From Deinococcus hopiensis KR-140 (GTDB lineage Bacteria; Deinococcota; Deinococci; Deinococcales; Deinococcaceae), in the NCBI RefSeq assembly GCF_900176165.1, contig NZ_FWWU01000009.1:2331001-2395000 (forward strand): 64,000 bases of DNA. Direction: 5' to 3'. The translations under genes were made by a program, and so were the position numbers. The notes under the pieces are model-generated. The model searched no databases. It was given only the letters and a program-made list of their open reading frames with translations, and was not told the origin of the DNA. Position 1 is the first letter of the stretch. Each line of letters starts with the position of its first letter. Of the stretch, positions 40,616-50,233 are shown piece by piece.

Positions 40616-41413
40616 TCAGCTTTCAGCCGTCAAGGACAGCGCCGCGTCGGCAAACTGCTCGAAGCAGTTTGCCAGGGCCCGTATCTCTTCGGGCATCGGC
40701 TCGCCCGCCTCGGTCAAGTACAGGGCGACGTTGACTTCCAGGCCGAAGGCGGGAATGCCGGCCCTGGCCCGCCAGCGGGCACTGAGGGTGTCGGTGGTCC
40801 AGGGATCGCCCACCGCCACGCGGGTGAGGTGGCCCGTCAGCACCGGGGCGAAGGCGGAGGCGCAGGCGGCCTGCAGGGCGTCCCACCGCTCACGGGGAAA
40901 GGTGGGGGCGTCGTCGGTGCCCAGCATCAGCGTGAGGGCCGGGCGCGGAGTGCCAGTGTCGCGCCCCAGCGCCGGTCCGCGCGAGGCCATCGAATGCCCC
41001 ACGATCATCAGGGCCGCGCCCTCCAGCTCACGCCCCACCTGCGCGTCGAAGGCGTCCCAGACGCGGCGCAACCGGGCCTCACGCGCCTGGGGGGACAGGG
41101 TGAAGCCTGCTGGGTAGAGGGGACGCCGGGCGAAGTCGGTCCGTTTGATCACGCCGTTGTCCTCACGGTCATCGCGCTCGCGGTTGAGGTCCGCGGCAAA
41201 GCGGCTCCAGGGCGCTTGCAGGTAGCGCGCTCCGGGGACGGCGTAGATCAGGTCCGTGAAAGGGTCTCCCTCCAGAAAGACGCGCTGGAGGAAGGCCTCC
41301 CGCTTCGCTGGATCGAAGACGTCTTCGCCCAGCATCTCGCGCAGCACGTCGGTGGGCAGCGCCCCGGAAGGGTGCGGCGTGAGGATCAGCAGCGGATCAC
41401 GGGTGGACGGCAT
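40616..41413 (-). CDS. N-formylglutamate amidohydrolase-like protein
   Basis: A 265-residue protein of the FGase/HutG-like family. LILTPHPSGALPTDVLRE (8-25) is the typical N-terminal metal-binding region, VPGARYLQAPWSRFAADLNR the second block, and MIVGHSMASRGPA the third, ending with GIPAFGLEVNVALY. Characterised members hydrolyse N-formylglutamate in histidine degradation; the substrate here is inferred. A TATCCT box 6 nt upstream supports ATG 41413. Confidence 0.82.
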   Translation of the reverse strand: MPSTRDPLLILTPHPSGALPTDVLREMLGEDVFDPAKREAFLQRVFLEGDPFTDLIYAVPGARYLQAPWSRFAADLNRERDDREDNGVIKRTDFARRPLYPAGFTLSPQAREARLRRVWDAFDAQVGRELEGAALMIVGHSMASRGPALGRDTGTPRPALTLMLGTDDAPTFPRERWDALQAACASAFAPVLTGHLTRVAVGDPWTTDTLSARWRARAGIPAFGLEVNVALYLTEAGEPMPEEIRALANCFEQFADAALSLTAES

Positions 41414-41419
41414 GCACCG

Positions 41420-41425
41420 AGGATA
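41420..41425 (-). promoter_or_regulatory. -10 box of the amidohydrolase-like gene
   Basis: TATCCT on the minus strand, 6 nt before ATG 41413. Confidence 0.45.
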
Positions 41426-41495
41426 AGGCGTTGCCACGCCTCCCGCGTCCTTTCAACTGCAGCCCCGCGCACCCCCGCCTTCCAGGCTGCGGCGG

Positions 41496-41501
41496 TAGAA
41501 T
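41496..41501 (+). promoter_or_regulatory. -10 box of recF
   Basis: TAGAAT overlaps the upstream ATG (41500) and sits 7 nt before GTG 41509, which argues that recF starts at the GTG. Confidence 0.5.
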
Positions 41502-41508
41502 GGTGGGT

Positions 41509-42588
<1,080 letters not shown>

Positions 42589-42642
42589 GCGGAGGGCGGA
42601 GCGGCCGTGCCCGCCCTCCGCTCACGCTGAAAGGCCCTCACC

Positions 42643-43500
42643 ATGGCTAATCCCCGCCGACTAAACGGACCGCGTGACTTTTCCGAGCTGCTGGGGGCCA
42701 CGCTGGGAACCGCCCGCATCGCGAGGGGCGTGCAGCGGGCGCGGGCGCTGCTGGTCTGGCCGCAGGCGGTTGGCCCCGAGATCGCACGGATGACCCGGCC
42801 CCGCTCACAGCAGGGGGGAACGCTGTTCGTGGAGGTGCGCGACAGCGCGGCGGCGCACCACCTTACCATGCAGCGTCACCACTTCCTGAAGCGCTTAAAC
42901 GAGCTGCTGGGTGAGCAGAAGATCACCGAGATCCGCTTCAGCGTGGGCACGGTGCGTTCGCCCACCCCAGCCCCCCGCGTCGCGCCGCTGCCCGCGCCGG
43001 ACCGTGCCCGCGCCCGCGAACTTGTGCGGAACGTGGACGGGGACCTGAGGGACGTGGCCCTGAAGGCCGCCGAGGCGATTACCCGCGCCCGCAAATGGCG
43101 TGAGGAACAGGGCTGGCGTCCCTGCCCGGTGTGCGGCGAGGCCAGCCGTGAGCAGCCCTGCCGCGCCTGCCTCCTGACCCTGGAAGACCCCAACGTAAAG
43201 CGCGCCGCCCGGACGCTGACCCGGGCGCCCGAACGCCTGGCCGCCCTGCCGCCCCTGCTGGGCGACAGCGGGGCGAACGCGGCCCGGTATATCGCGCTGC
43301 AGACGCTGGAAGGCCAGCTCGACCTGCTGGCGCTGGAGTGTGTGCGCAGCGGAGGCGAGGAGGGCTACCGCGCCTTTCTGTTTCAGCAGGCCGAGGTCTA
43401 CCTGGCCCTGCACCACCGCCGTCCACGCAGCGCGCTGATGGCCAAAGACCGCGCCGCCCTGCCCGAACGGGTACGGCAGGTGCTGGGGGCAGGGCGCTGA
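42643..43500 (+). CDS. DciA-like (DUF721) protein with C-terminal zinc-binding domain
   Basis: A 285-residue protein. The first 100 residues match DUF721/DciA, the replicative-helicase loader of many bacteria: RALLVWPQAVGPEIARMTRP and LFVEVRDSAAAHHLTMQRHHF. Residues 161-176 form a CPVC...CRAC zinc ribbon, followed by about 110 mostly helical residues not seen in short DciA proteins. The recF neighbourhood fits a replication role. The extra domain's function is unknown. Confidence 0.82.
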   Translation: MANPRRLNGPRDFSELLGATLGTARIARGVQRARALLVWPQAVGPEIARMTRPRSQQGGTLFVEVRDSAAAHHLTMQRHHFLKRLNELLGEQKITEIRFSVGTVRSPTPAPRVAPLPAPDRARARELVRNVDGDLRDVALKAAEAITRARKWREEQGWRPCPVCGEASREQPCRACLLTLEDPNVKRAARTLTRAPERLAALPPLLGDSGANAARYIALQTLEGQLDLLALECVRSGGEEGYRAFLFQQAEVYLALHHRRPRSALMAKDRAALPERVRQVLGAGR

Positions 43501-43503
43501 GGG

Positions 43504-44709
43504 TCAGGCCCGCCGCGCTTCCACCACCTTGAAGCCGCCCTCGCGCCGCAGCTCGCGCACCGCCCCCACCTCGCGCATCGCCGCCTCGTAGGGCAGCGGC
43601 TCGTTCGCCACGAGGTACAGGGTTCCGCCCGGGTTCAGGCGACGCGCCGCCGTGGCGATAAACTCCCGCGCCACGTCCAACACCACGCCCCGGCCCACAT
43701 GAAAGGGCGGGTTGGTCAACACGGCGTCGAAGGTCCGTTCGCCCAACTCCGCGTCTACGTCGCTGTGGATCACCTCGCCGTGCAGACCGTTCGCGGCGAG
43801 GGTGGCACGCGCGCTGCGGACGCTCTGGAGATCGCCGTCCACCAGCGTGACCTGCGCGCCCTGCCCCGCCGCCCACGCACCGATCAGGCCCGTACCCGTA
43901 CCGAGGTCCAGCACGTGCTTGCCTTCCAGCGGCAACCCGGCCAGCGTTTCCAGCAGCAGCGTCGTCGCCTTATCGGGACGGGCGGCGCTGAAGACCCCAG
44001 GCAGGCCTACCACGCGCACGCCGAACGCCTCGTAGCCCTCAGGCTCGGGGAAGGCCGGGGTGGGGCCTGGGCGGCGAATCAATTTCGCCACCCGCATGCC
44101 GCCGTCCCGGGCGATGGTTTCCCCCGTTCCGAAGGCTGTTCCCGCCGCGCGTACATAACGGTCAAAGCCCTTGTCCCGGTCCCCGGCGATGTAGAGGGTT
44201 CCGCCGGGGGGCGTGGAGGCGTGCGCCCAGGCCACCTGCGAGAAGGCGTAGGCGTTGCCCCGGTCTCCCGCCAACACGAGGGCCACCGTGCGGGGCCGCT
44301 CAGGCCAGCGCTCGCGCAGCTCGTCGCCTGGCGCGGCGGCGTGGGCGTCGAAGCCTGCCGCCTTCAGGACTGTCAGGGCTGCCGCCGCGCCCTCCACTGC
44401 CCGCAGGGTCACACCCTGCAGGCTGCCCAGCAGGCCGCCCATCGCGGTCAGGTCCAGCACCTCGCCGCGTACGCGGTCCTTGCGCATGGTCTCCATGAGG
44501 AGGGCCTGCGCCGCGTCTACCCCCGGAAAGCCGCGCACGCCGGGTTTGGTCAGCACGCTCAGCCGGTCCAGCCGGGGACCGAGTGTGGCGGGCCGCACGC
44601 CGAAGTAGCGCTCCGCCTCTGCCGGCTCGGCCACCTCTGGGCGCTGTCCCTCGGCCCGCCTCGCCTCCGGCCTGTTCAATCGAATCTTCTGCTTGCCCTT
44701 ACCAGTCAC
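43504..44709 (-). CDS. RsmC/RlmG-like rRNA guanine-N2 methyltransferase
   Basis: A 401-residue protein with two methyltransferase-like halves. The C-terminal half (about 215-395) binds SAM with HVLDLGTGTGLIGAW and carries the catalytic LTNPPFHVG. The N-terminal half is a degenerate copy, as in RsmC (m2G1207 of 16S rRNA). The target nucleotide is inferred. GTG 44709 is followed by a Lys/Arg-rich leader. It ends 3 nt from the DciA-like stop on the opposite strand. Confidence 0.85.
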   Translation of the reverse strand: MTGKGKQKIRLNRPEARRAEGQRPEVAEPAEAERYFGVRPATLGPRLDRLSVLTKPGVRGFPGVDAAQALLMETMRKDRVRGEVLDLTAMGGLLGSLQGVTLRAVEGAAAALTVLKAAGFDAHAAAPGDELRERWPERPRTVALVLAGDRGNAYAFSQVAWAHASTPPGGTLYIAGDRDKGFDRYVRAAGTAFGTGETIARDGGMRVAKLIRRPGPTPAFPEPEGYEAFGVRVVGLPGVFSAARPDKATTLLLETLAGLPLEGKHVLDLGTGTGLIGAWAAGQGAQVTLVDGDLQSVRSARATLAANGLHGEVIHSDVDAELGERTFDAVLTNPPFHVGRGVVLDVAREFIATAARRLNPGGTLYLVANEPLPYEAAMREVGAVRELRREGGFKVVEARRA

Positions 44710-44813
44710 GCCCCCAGAGTGGCACACAGGCGGCCGGGTGCGCCGTTTGACCTTGCCCCTACGCCAAAAACCCGTGCGCCAAAACGGCTATGCCCGCCGC
44801 TGCCCACGCTCCC

Positions 44814-44819
44814 TACAAT
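44814..44819 (+). promoter_or_regulatory. -10 box of the HSP90-like gene
   Basis: TACAAT 7 nt before ATG 44827. It overlaps an upstream ATG (44818), which is therefore unlikely to be the start. Confidence 0.5.
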
Positions 44820-44826
44820 GCCCGCT

Positions 44827-46629
44827 ATGGAACACGCCTTCAAAGTGGATCTGCGCGGCATCATCGATCTGCTGTCCAACCACCTCTATTCCGATCCCAG
44901 CGTGTTCGTCCGCGAACTGCTGCAAAACGGGGTGGACGCCATCACGGCGCGGCGGGCGCGGTTCGGCGACTTTCAACCCGTCATCGAGGCCCGGCTCTTC
45001 CGCGAGGAGGGTCAACTCCCGCTGCTGGAATTCCGCGACAACGGCGTGGGCCTGACCGAAGCCGAGGTCCATGAGTTTCTCGCCACCATTGGGCGCTCGT
45101 CCAAGCGCATCGATGAGGCGCGCGACACGTTTCTGGGGCAGTTCGGCATCGGCCTGCTGTCGTGCTTCATGGTGAGCGGCGAGATCGAACTGCTTACCCG
45201 GAGCGCGACGGGCAGCTCCGCTGTGCGCTGGCTGGCCCAGGCCGACGGGACATACACGCTGGAGGCCTTGGCGGACACCACCCTGGACGTCGGTACCACC
45301 GTCCGCCTGCGCGCCCGCGAGGACACCGACTTCTACTTCGAGTACGGCGAGTTGCGCAGGGCGCTGGAAAACTACGGGCGCATCCTGCCGTACCCCATTC
45401 ACGTCACAGACGGTGAGGAGTACGCCCACGTGAACGCCGTGATGCCGCCCTGGCTGGCTTACGCTGCGGGCGACGCGAGCAAAAGGGACGAGGTGCTGGC
45501 CTATGCCCGGGAGGAACTGGGTGTGGAGGCGCTGGACGCCGTAGCGCTTCGCAGCGAGGAAGGCGGGCTGCTGGGCGTGGCCCTCGTGCTGCCCCACGCC
45601 ACCCAGCGCTCGTCCCGGCAGTGGCACTCGGTGTACCTCAAGCGGATGCTGCTGGGCCATGACCTGAGCAACCTGCTGCCCGACTGGGCCTTTTTCGTGC
45701 GCTGCCTGCTGAACGTAGACCACCTGCACCCCACTGCCTCGCGCGAATCGTTTTATGAAGACGGTGCCCTCAAGGCCGCCCGCGAGGCCCTGAACAACGG
45801 GCTGCGCGGCTACATCGGGGAGCTGGCCGAGCGTGACCCGCAGCGGCTCGAAGCCCTGATCTCGCTGCACCACCTGCCCCTCAAGGCCCTGGCCACCGAG
45901 GAAGACGACTTTTTCCGCCTGCTCGCCCCCGAATTCGCCCTGGAAACGTCCACCGGGAGAATGAAGCTGGGCGAGTACGCGAGGCGTTCGCCCACGCTGC
46001 GGATGGTGACCAACCTGGACCAGTTCCGGCAGATCGCGCAGGTGGCCAGCGCCTACGGGCACAGCGTCGTGAACGCGGTGTACACCTACGACGTGCCCTT
46101 GCTGCGCGCCTACGCCCGCCTCTTTGGACGCGAGCTGGAGGAGGTGGACGCCCAGACCTACGCCCTCTCGCTGGAGGACGTGGCCACAGGCGGCCTGGGG
46201 GGTGTGCTGGAACGCGCCAACGTGGCCCTCTCGGGCCTGGGGTGCGAGGTCGGCGTCAAGCGCTTCGCGCCGGCCGAACTGCCCGCCCTCCTCATCGTCA
46301 CGAACGAGCGCCGCCTGCTTTCGGACATTGAGGCGTCGAAAGAGGTCTCGGACGGGCTGTTCTCAGAATTTCTGGACGACTACGCCTCCGAGTACGAGGA
46401 CGTTCGCGCCTCGCGGCTGCACCTCAACCTGAACCACCCGCTCGTGCAGGACCTGCTGCACGTGGAGCAAGAGGCCGTCTTTTCCCGACTGGTCCAGATG
46501 CTGTACGTGCAGGCGCACCTGCTGGGCCACCACCCCCTGCGCGCCGAAGAACTCGCGCTGCTCGCCGAAGGCCTGACGGACATGATGCGCTGGGGCCTGC
46601 GGGCGACGCACCTGGGAACACTGAACTGA
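44827..46629 (+). CDS. HSP90-like (HtpG-related) ATPase
   Basis: A 600-residue GHKL/HSP90-family protein. ATP-binding motifs are intact: FVRELLQNGVDAI (27-39), EFRDNGVGLTEAEV and FLGQFGIGLLSCFMVS (about 100-115). The middle domain has LKRMLLGHDLSNLLPDWAFF and ASRESFYED, matching the HSP90 client-binding and catalytic-loop region. The C-terminal part differs from HtpG. It is probably a chaperone-like ATPase for a narrow set of clients, and a helical-repeat gene follows by 74 nt. The family is firm; the role is unknown. Confidence 0.85.
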   Translation: MEHAFKVDLRGIIDLLSNHLYSDPSVFVRELLQNGVDAITARRARFGDFQPVIEARLFREEGQLPLLEFRDNGVGLTEAEVHEFLATIGRSSKRIDEARDTFLGQFGIGLLSCFMVSGEIELLTRSATGSSAVRWLAQADGTYTLEALADTTLDVGTTVRLRAREDTDFYFEYGELRRALENYGRILPYPIHVTDGEEYAHVNAVMPPWLAYAAGDASKRDEVLAYAREELGVEALDAVALRSEEGGLLGVALVLPHATQRSSRQWHSVYLKRMLLGHDLSNLLPDWAFFVRCLLNVDHLHPTASRESFYEDGALKAAREALNNGLRGYIGELAERDPQRLEALISLHHLPLKALATEEDDFFRLLAPEFALETSTGRMKLGEYARRSPTLRMVTNLDQFRQIAQVASAYGHSVVNAVYTYDVPLLRAYARLFGRELEEVDAQTYALSLEDVATGGLGGVLERANVALSGLGCEVGVKRFAPAELPALLIVTNERRLLSDIEASKEVSDGLFSEFLDDYASEYEDVRASRLHLNLNHPLVQDLLHVEQEAVFSRLVQMLYVQAHLLGHHPLRAEELALLAEGLTDMMRWGLRATHLGTLN

Positions 46630-46703
46630 GGGAGACGGCCGAGCGCAGGGGAGCAGAACGCCTTTTTTCCCTCGCCCTCCGTCCTCTTCGTTCCGGAGGA
46701 ACT

Positions 46704-47774
46704 ATGGAAACTGTAGACGAACTGATCGAACTCGCTGAGGCGCAGGATCCCCCTGAGGGGGCCATCGGTTTTCTGGAACGCGCCGTGCGGCTGGCGGACA
46801 GCCAGAAGGACCGTCCGGCGGCCTTTCGGGCACGAATGGCGCTGGTACGGGCCGCAAGTTTCAGCGGCTTTCCAGACAAGGCCATGATTCACTTCGCGTG
46901 GCTGATCGGCACCTTTGACCGCCACCCCGCCGAGTTCGGACACCAGGCGTATTACGTGATGTGGATGTACAAGTGGCTCCTGAGCAGCAGCCTGGACAAC
47001 CCAGCTTTTCCGCTGAACCGCCTGCGCAAACTGCAGGCCGACTTCGAGCGCCGGGCGCAGGTCTTCGGCTCGGGCGCGCACTTCGCGGCCTACCACCGCC
47101 TCAGCCTTGCCAACCATATCGGGGACAGGGTGGGCGCGCAGCGGGCCTTTCTCGCCTGGCGCTCCCTGCCGCGCGACAGCCTCAGCGACTGCGAGGCGTG
47201 CGAGCAGAACAAGGTGATGGTCTACTACGCGGAACGCGGCAACCCGGCGGCGGCCGTGAAGCTCGGGCGCGAGATCATCGAGCAAGGCATGAGCTGCCAT
47301 AACGTGCCCACCGTGACCCACGCCAACCTGCTCCTACCCCTGCTGCGGCTCGACCAGCCCGAAGACGCCCACGCCGCCCACACAGAAGGGCTGCGCCTGG
47401 CCCGACTCGACCGCAACTTTATCGAAACCATTGCCGAACACGTGACCTACCTCGTGGCCGTCAAGGAACTGGGCCGCGCCCTGACGGTGTGGGCCGAACA
47501 CCTCGATCTGGCCCTGGGCCTCCGCTCTCCTTCAGACCTCTTTGGCTTCCTGGGCGCGAGCGCGACCCTATGGCGCGCCCAGGAAGGCCAGGGAAGCGTG
47601 AAGGTCCTCCTGCCGCGCACCTTCGCCCTCTTCCGCAAGGACGGCGCTTACCGCCCGGAAGAGCTGGCCGAACACTTCACCCGGGAGGCTGGAGCGATGG
47701 CCGCCCGCTTCGACGCGAGAAACGGGACGGACCGCTTCGCGCGGCGGCTGGAGGAACGGCTGAGGGTGGGGTAA
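46704..47774 (+). CDS. TPR-like helical-repeat protein paired with the HSP90-like ATPase
   Basis: A 356-residue soluble, almost all helical protein. Repeated 34-40-residue helix pairs (for example GAIGFLERAVRLADSQKD and AAAVKLGREIIEQG) suggest a TPR-like superhelix. No catalytic motif is seen. SD GGAGGA precedes ATG 46704. Placement directly after the HSP90-like gene suggests a co-chaperone or client adaptor; eukaryotic HSP90 also uses TPR partners. The pairing is seen; function is inferred. Confidence 0.7.
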   Translation: METVDELIELAEAQDPPEGAIGFLERAVRLADSQKDRPAAFRARMALVRAASFSGFPDKAMIHFAWLIGTFDRHPAEFGHQAYYVMWMYKWLLSSSLDNPAFPLNRLRKLQADFERRAQVFGSGAHFAAYHRLSLANHIGDRVGAQRAFLAWRSLPRDSLSDCEACEQNKVMVYYAERGNPAAAVKLGREIIEQGMSCHNVPTVTHANLLLPLLRLDQPEDAHAAHTEGLRLARLDRNFIETIAEHVTYLVAVKELGRALTVWAEHLDLALGLRSPSDLFGFLGASATLWRAQEGQGSVKVLLPRTFALFRKDGAYRPEELAEHFTREAGAMAARFDARNGTDRFARRLEERLRVG

Positions 47775-48060
47775 GGGGGCCGCACAGGGCGGCCTTCGGC
47801 GTCCACCCCCTCCTGGCCTCCTTCATAAGGGAGGAGGGGTCCAAAGGCCATGGCGCCCTCCTCCTTCCCCCTTCGCTGCCCAACACCCACCAAGGCCGCC
47901 CCTACGCGCAGCCCACGCGCCCCTTTCAACAGCCGTACACGCCTTCAAACGAACGGCGCCGAGCCTGTTGAGCGCAGCGCTGCTCCCCTGCCCTCTCAGG
48001 GAGGTGGAGCAACCCACGGCAAGACCCCCGCCCCCAAACCTCCAAAACCCCGCCAACCGT
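47775..48060. other. Gene-free stretch before rnhB
   Basis: About 290 bp with no gene. A weak hairpin GGCCGC-ACAGG-GCGGCC (47778-47794) just after the upstream stop may end transcription. Confidence 0.45.
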
Positions 48061-48066
48061 TACCCT
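48061..48066 (+). promoter_or_regulatory. -10 box of rnhB
   Basis: TACCCT 6 nt before ATG 48073. Confidence 0.45.
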
Positions 48067-48072
48067 ACCCCC

Positions 48073-48732
48073 ATGCCCCCTTCCGTCACCCCCAACTGGG
48101 CCTTCGAACGCGAACACTGGCGGCGGGGTCACGTCCGGGTGGCCGGCGTGGACGAGGCTGGACGCGGAGCCTGGGCCGGGCCCGTGACCGTGGCGGCCGT
48201 TCTCCTGCCCGGCCTGGCGACGGACTACCCCTTCCGCGACTCCAAACAACTCTCGGCCGCCCAGCGCGAAACCTACGCCGAGGAGGTGCGCCGCGTGGCC
48301 GTGGCCTGGGCTGTGGAACACGCCTGGCCCCAGGAGATCGCGCAGCTGAATATCCTGGGTGCGACGCACGCCGCCGCCGCCCGGGCGCTGGCCCGCCTGG
48401 ACCCCGCCCCCCAGGCCCTGATCACCGACTACTTGCGCCTGCACACGGCCCTGCCCCTCCTCGCTCCCCCGAGGGCCGACGCCCTGAGCTACTCGGTGGC
48501 GGCGGCCAGCCTGCTGGCCAAAACCGAGCGAGACCGGCTGATGACCGAGCTGGACAGCCAGTATCCAGGCTACGGCTTCGCGGGGCATAAAGGGTACGGC
48601 GCACCGGCCCACAGAACGGCCCTGGAACGGCTGGGCGTGTCGGACGTTCACCGCCGCACCTTCGCGCCCATCGCCCGGATGCTCGAAACGTCCCCAGACC
48701 GACTGCCCAGCCCCACGGAGAAAGAGCCATGA
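48073..48732 (+). CDS. rnhB: Ribonuclease HII
   Basis: A 219-residue type 2 RNase H. VDEAGRGAWAGP (26-37) holds the first acidic pair, and the later ITDYLRL and VAAASLLAKTERDRLM supply the rest of the active site. It removes misincorporated ribonucleotides from DNA. The ATG at 48073 gives the usual length (about 200-220). It overlaps the MOSC gene start by 4 nt (ATGA). Confidence 0.94.
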   Translation: MPPSVTPNWAFEREHWRRGHVRVAGVDEAGRGAWAGPVTVAAVLLPGLATDYPFRDSKQLSAAQRETYAEEVRRVAVAWAVEHAWPQEIAQLNILGATHAAAARALARLDPAPQALITDYLRLHTALPLLAPPRADALSYSVAAASLLAKTERDRLMTELDSQYPGYGFAGHKGYGAPAHRTALERLGVSDVHRRTFAPIARMLETSPDRLPSPTEKEP

Positions 48733-49289
48733 CCACAGAGCCCGCCAGGACGGGAACCGTCGAAGCCGTTAGCCGCAAAGCCAAACATACCTTCAGCAAG
48801 GACCCCCGCCCCGCCATCCGGTTGCTTGAGGGCCTGGGTGTGGAGGGCGACGCCCACGCGGGCCGCACCGTCAAGCACCGCTCGCGGGTGGCCCAGAACC
48901 CGGCGCAGCCCAACCTGCGGCAGGTTCACCTCATCCACGCCGAATTGCTGGACGAACTGCAGGACAAGGGCTTTGCGGTAGAGCCGGGTGACCTGGGCGA
49001 GAACGTCACCACGCGGGGCATCAGGCTGCTGGACCTGCCGCGCGGCACCCGCTTGCACCTGGGAGCAGAGGCGGTGGTGGAAGTCACCGGCCTGAGAAAC
49101 CCCTGTGCCCAGATCGACAACTTCCAGCCGGGCCTGCTGAGCGCTGTCCTCGACCGCGACGCGGAGGGGCACGTCATCCGCAAGGCCGGAATCATGGGCG
49201 TGGTGATCAGCGGCGGGATAACCCGGCCGGGCGACGCCGTGCACGTGGAACTGCCACCGGAGCCGTACGAACGGCTGGAGCGGGTGTAG
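48729..49289 (+). CDS. MOSC-domain protein
   Basis: A 186-residue single-domain MOSC (molybdenum-cofactor sulfurase C-terminal) protein. GDAHAGRTVKHRSR, GDLGENVTTRGIRLLDLP and GLRNPCAQIDNF (with the conserved Cys) are present. Members bind sulfurated molybdenum cofactor or act in detoxification, like YiiM. It is coupled to rnhB by overlap, with no obvious functional link. Confidence 0.9.
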   Translation: MTTEPARTGTVEAVSRKAKHTFSKDPRPAIRLLEGLGVEGDAHAGRTVKHRSRVAQNPAQPNLRQVHLIHAELLDELQDKGFAVEPGDLGENVTTRGIRLLDLPRGTRLHLGAEAVVEVTGLRNPCAQIDNFQPGLLSAVLDRDAEGHVIRKAGIMGVVISGGITRPGDAVHVELPPEPYERLERV

Positions 49290-49428
49290 GACCTGGAATC
49301 CACCCTTTCTTGAAGGTCTCCTCAGGCACGCCCGCCACTGTCGGGAATCGTGCAGACGGGGCGAAAGGCACCGGGCGACAGTGGCGAACAGCGCGGTGCC
49401 GAGGCGGTCCGCGCCCAGGAGGAAAACC

Positions 49429-49629
49429 ATGCGAAACGGTGAACTGGTCAATCTGCTGCGGCTGGGGGGCATTGCGTCCATCGTCGGGTCCATCGCCATC
49501 TGGGCTTCTCAGGGAGGACAGGGCAGCACGGCCGAGGAACGCGCCCACGGCGAGCGCTTCGGCATCTTCGTGGGGCTGTGGGCCCCCACCTTCTTTATTC
49601 TCGCCAACCACTTCAACCAGCAGGACTGA
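49429..49629 (+). CDS. Small two-helix membrane protein
   Basis: A 66-residue protein preceded by one of the best Shine-Dalgarno sites in the window (AGGAGGAAAACC before ATG 49429). Two hydrophobic segments (about 12-26 and 46-60) flank a polar loop rich in Gly, Glu and Arg. No family recognised. The strong ribosome-binding site argues it is real. Confidence 0.65.
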   Translation: MRNGELVNLLRLGGIASIVGSIAIWASQGGQGSTAEERAHGERFGIFVGLWAPTFFILANHFNQQD

Positions 49630-50233
49630 AGGCGGACCCAGGCCTACCGGGCCGGGACACACGTTCAGCAGCGCGGCGACGGCGGGAAGAAGCCCGTCGC
49701 CGCACGCCCTTTGACTGCAGGCCTAGAGCGTGGAAGCCCATCCCTCACGGCGCCATTCTCCTCCACGCCCATTCAAGTTCGCCCGGCGGGCTTTCGGTCA
49801 AAAAGAAGGCCTCTTTTTGACACACGCTCCAACTGTACTTCGGGGGTATTCGCAGGCCACGCAAAAGCCGTCCGAGACGTGACCCGGCCTTGTCGGCCTG
49901 AGCGCTCAGGAGCAAATGGTGCGGCGTTGAACCCCCGGATCTGGGTTTCACCGCTGGCGCCATGACTCCATTCCTCCGCCAGACCGAAGGGCAGCCACTC
50001 CCTCCCGTCTCTGGACCACAGCACACAGTGGTTTCAAGATCGTACAGGTCCGTAGATGCTGTGCCAGACAGCGAATGTGTACGCTCCTGAATTTCCCCGA
50101 AGTACAGCTCATGGTCTGATGGAGAGGGACTTCGGGAGCTGAATTGAAGGGGTCCTTTTGGCTTTGCGTCGTGATTGCACGCTCTCCGGTGCGGAGGGAA
50201 ACTTATCTCCCAATTTACTTCCCCATTGGACCA
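49630..50233. other. Gene-poor 600 bp region with a perfect hairpin
   Basis: No convincing gene in any frame. TCAAAAAGA (49798-49806), loop AGGCC and TCTTTTTGA (49812-49820) form a perfect 9 bp hairpin usable as a terminator on either strand. Base composition is a little less GC-rich than the neighbours, especially 50040-50230. It may be a remnant of a lost gene. Confidence 0.5.

Noticed and set aside
43699..44826. In-frame extension of the HSP90-like gene by 376 residues upstream
   Set aside because: The extension is antisense to the RsmC-like methyltransferase, has the shadow composition, and a -10 box lies 7 nt before the normal start.
49711..50026. Open frames on both strands in the 49.7-50.0 kb gap
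   Set aside because: No recognisable motif, no ribosome-binding site, Arg/Pro/Ser-rich composition; treated as non-coding.
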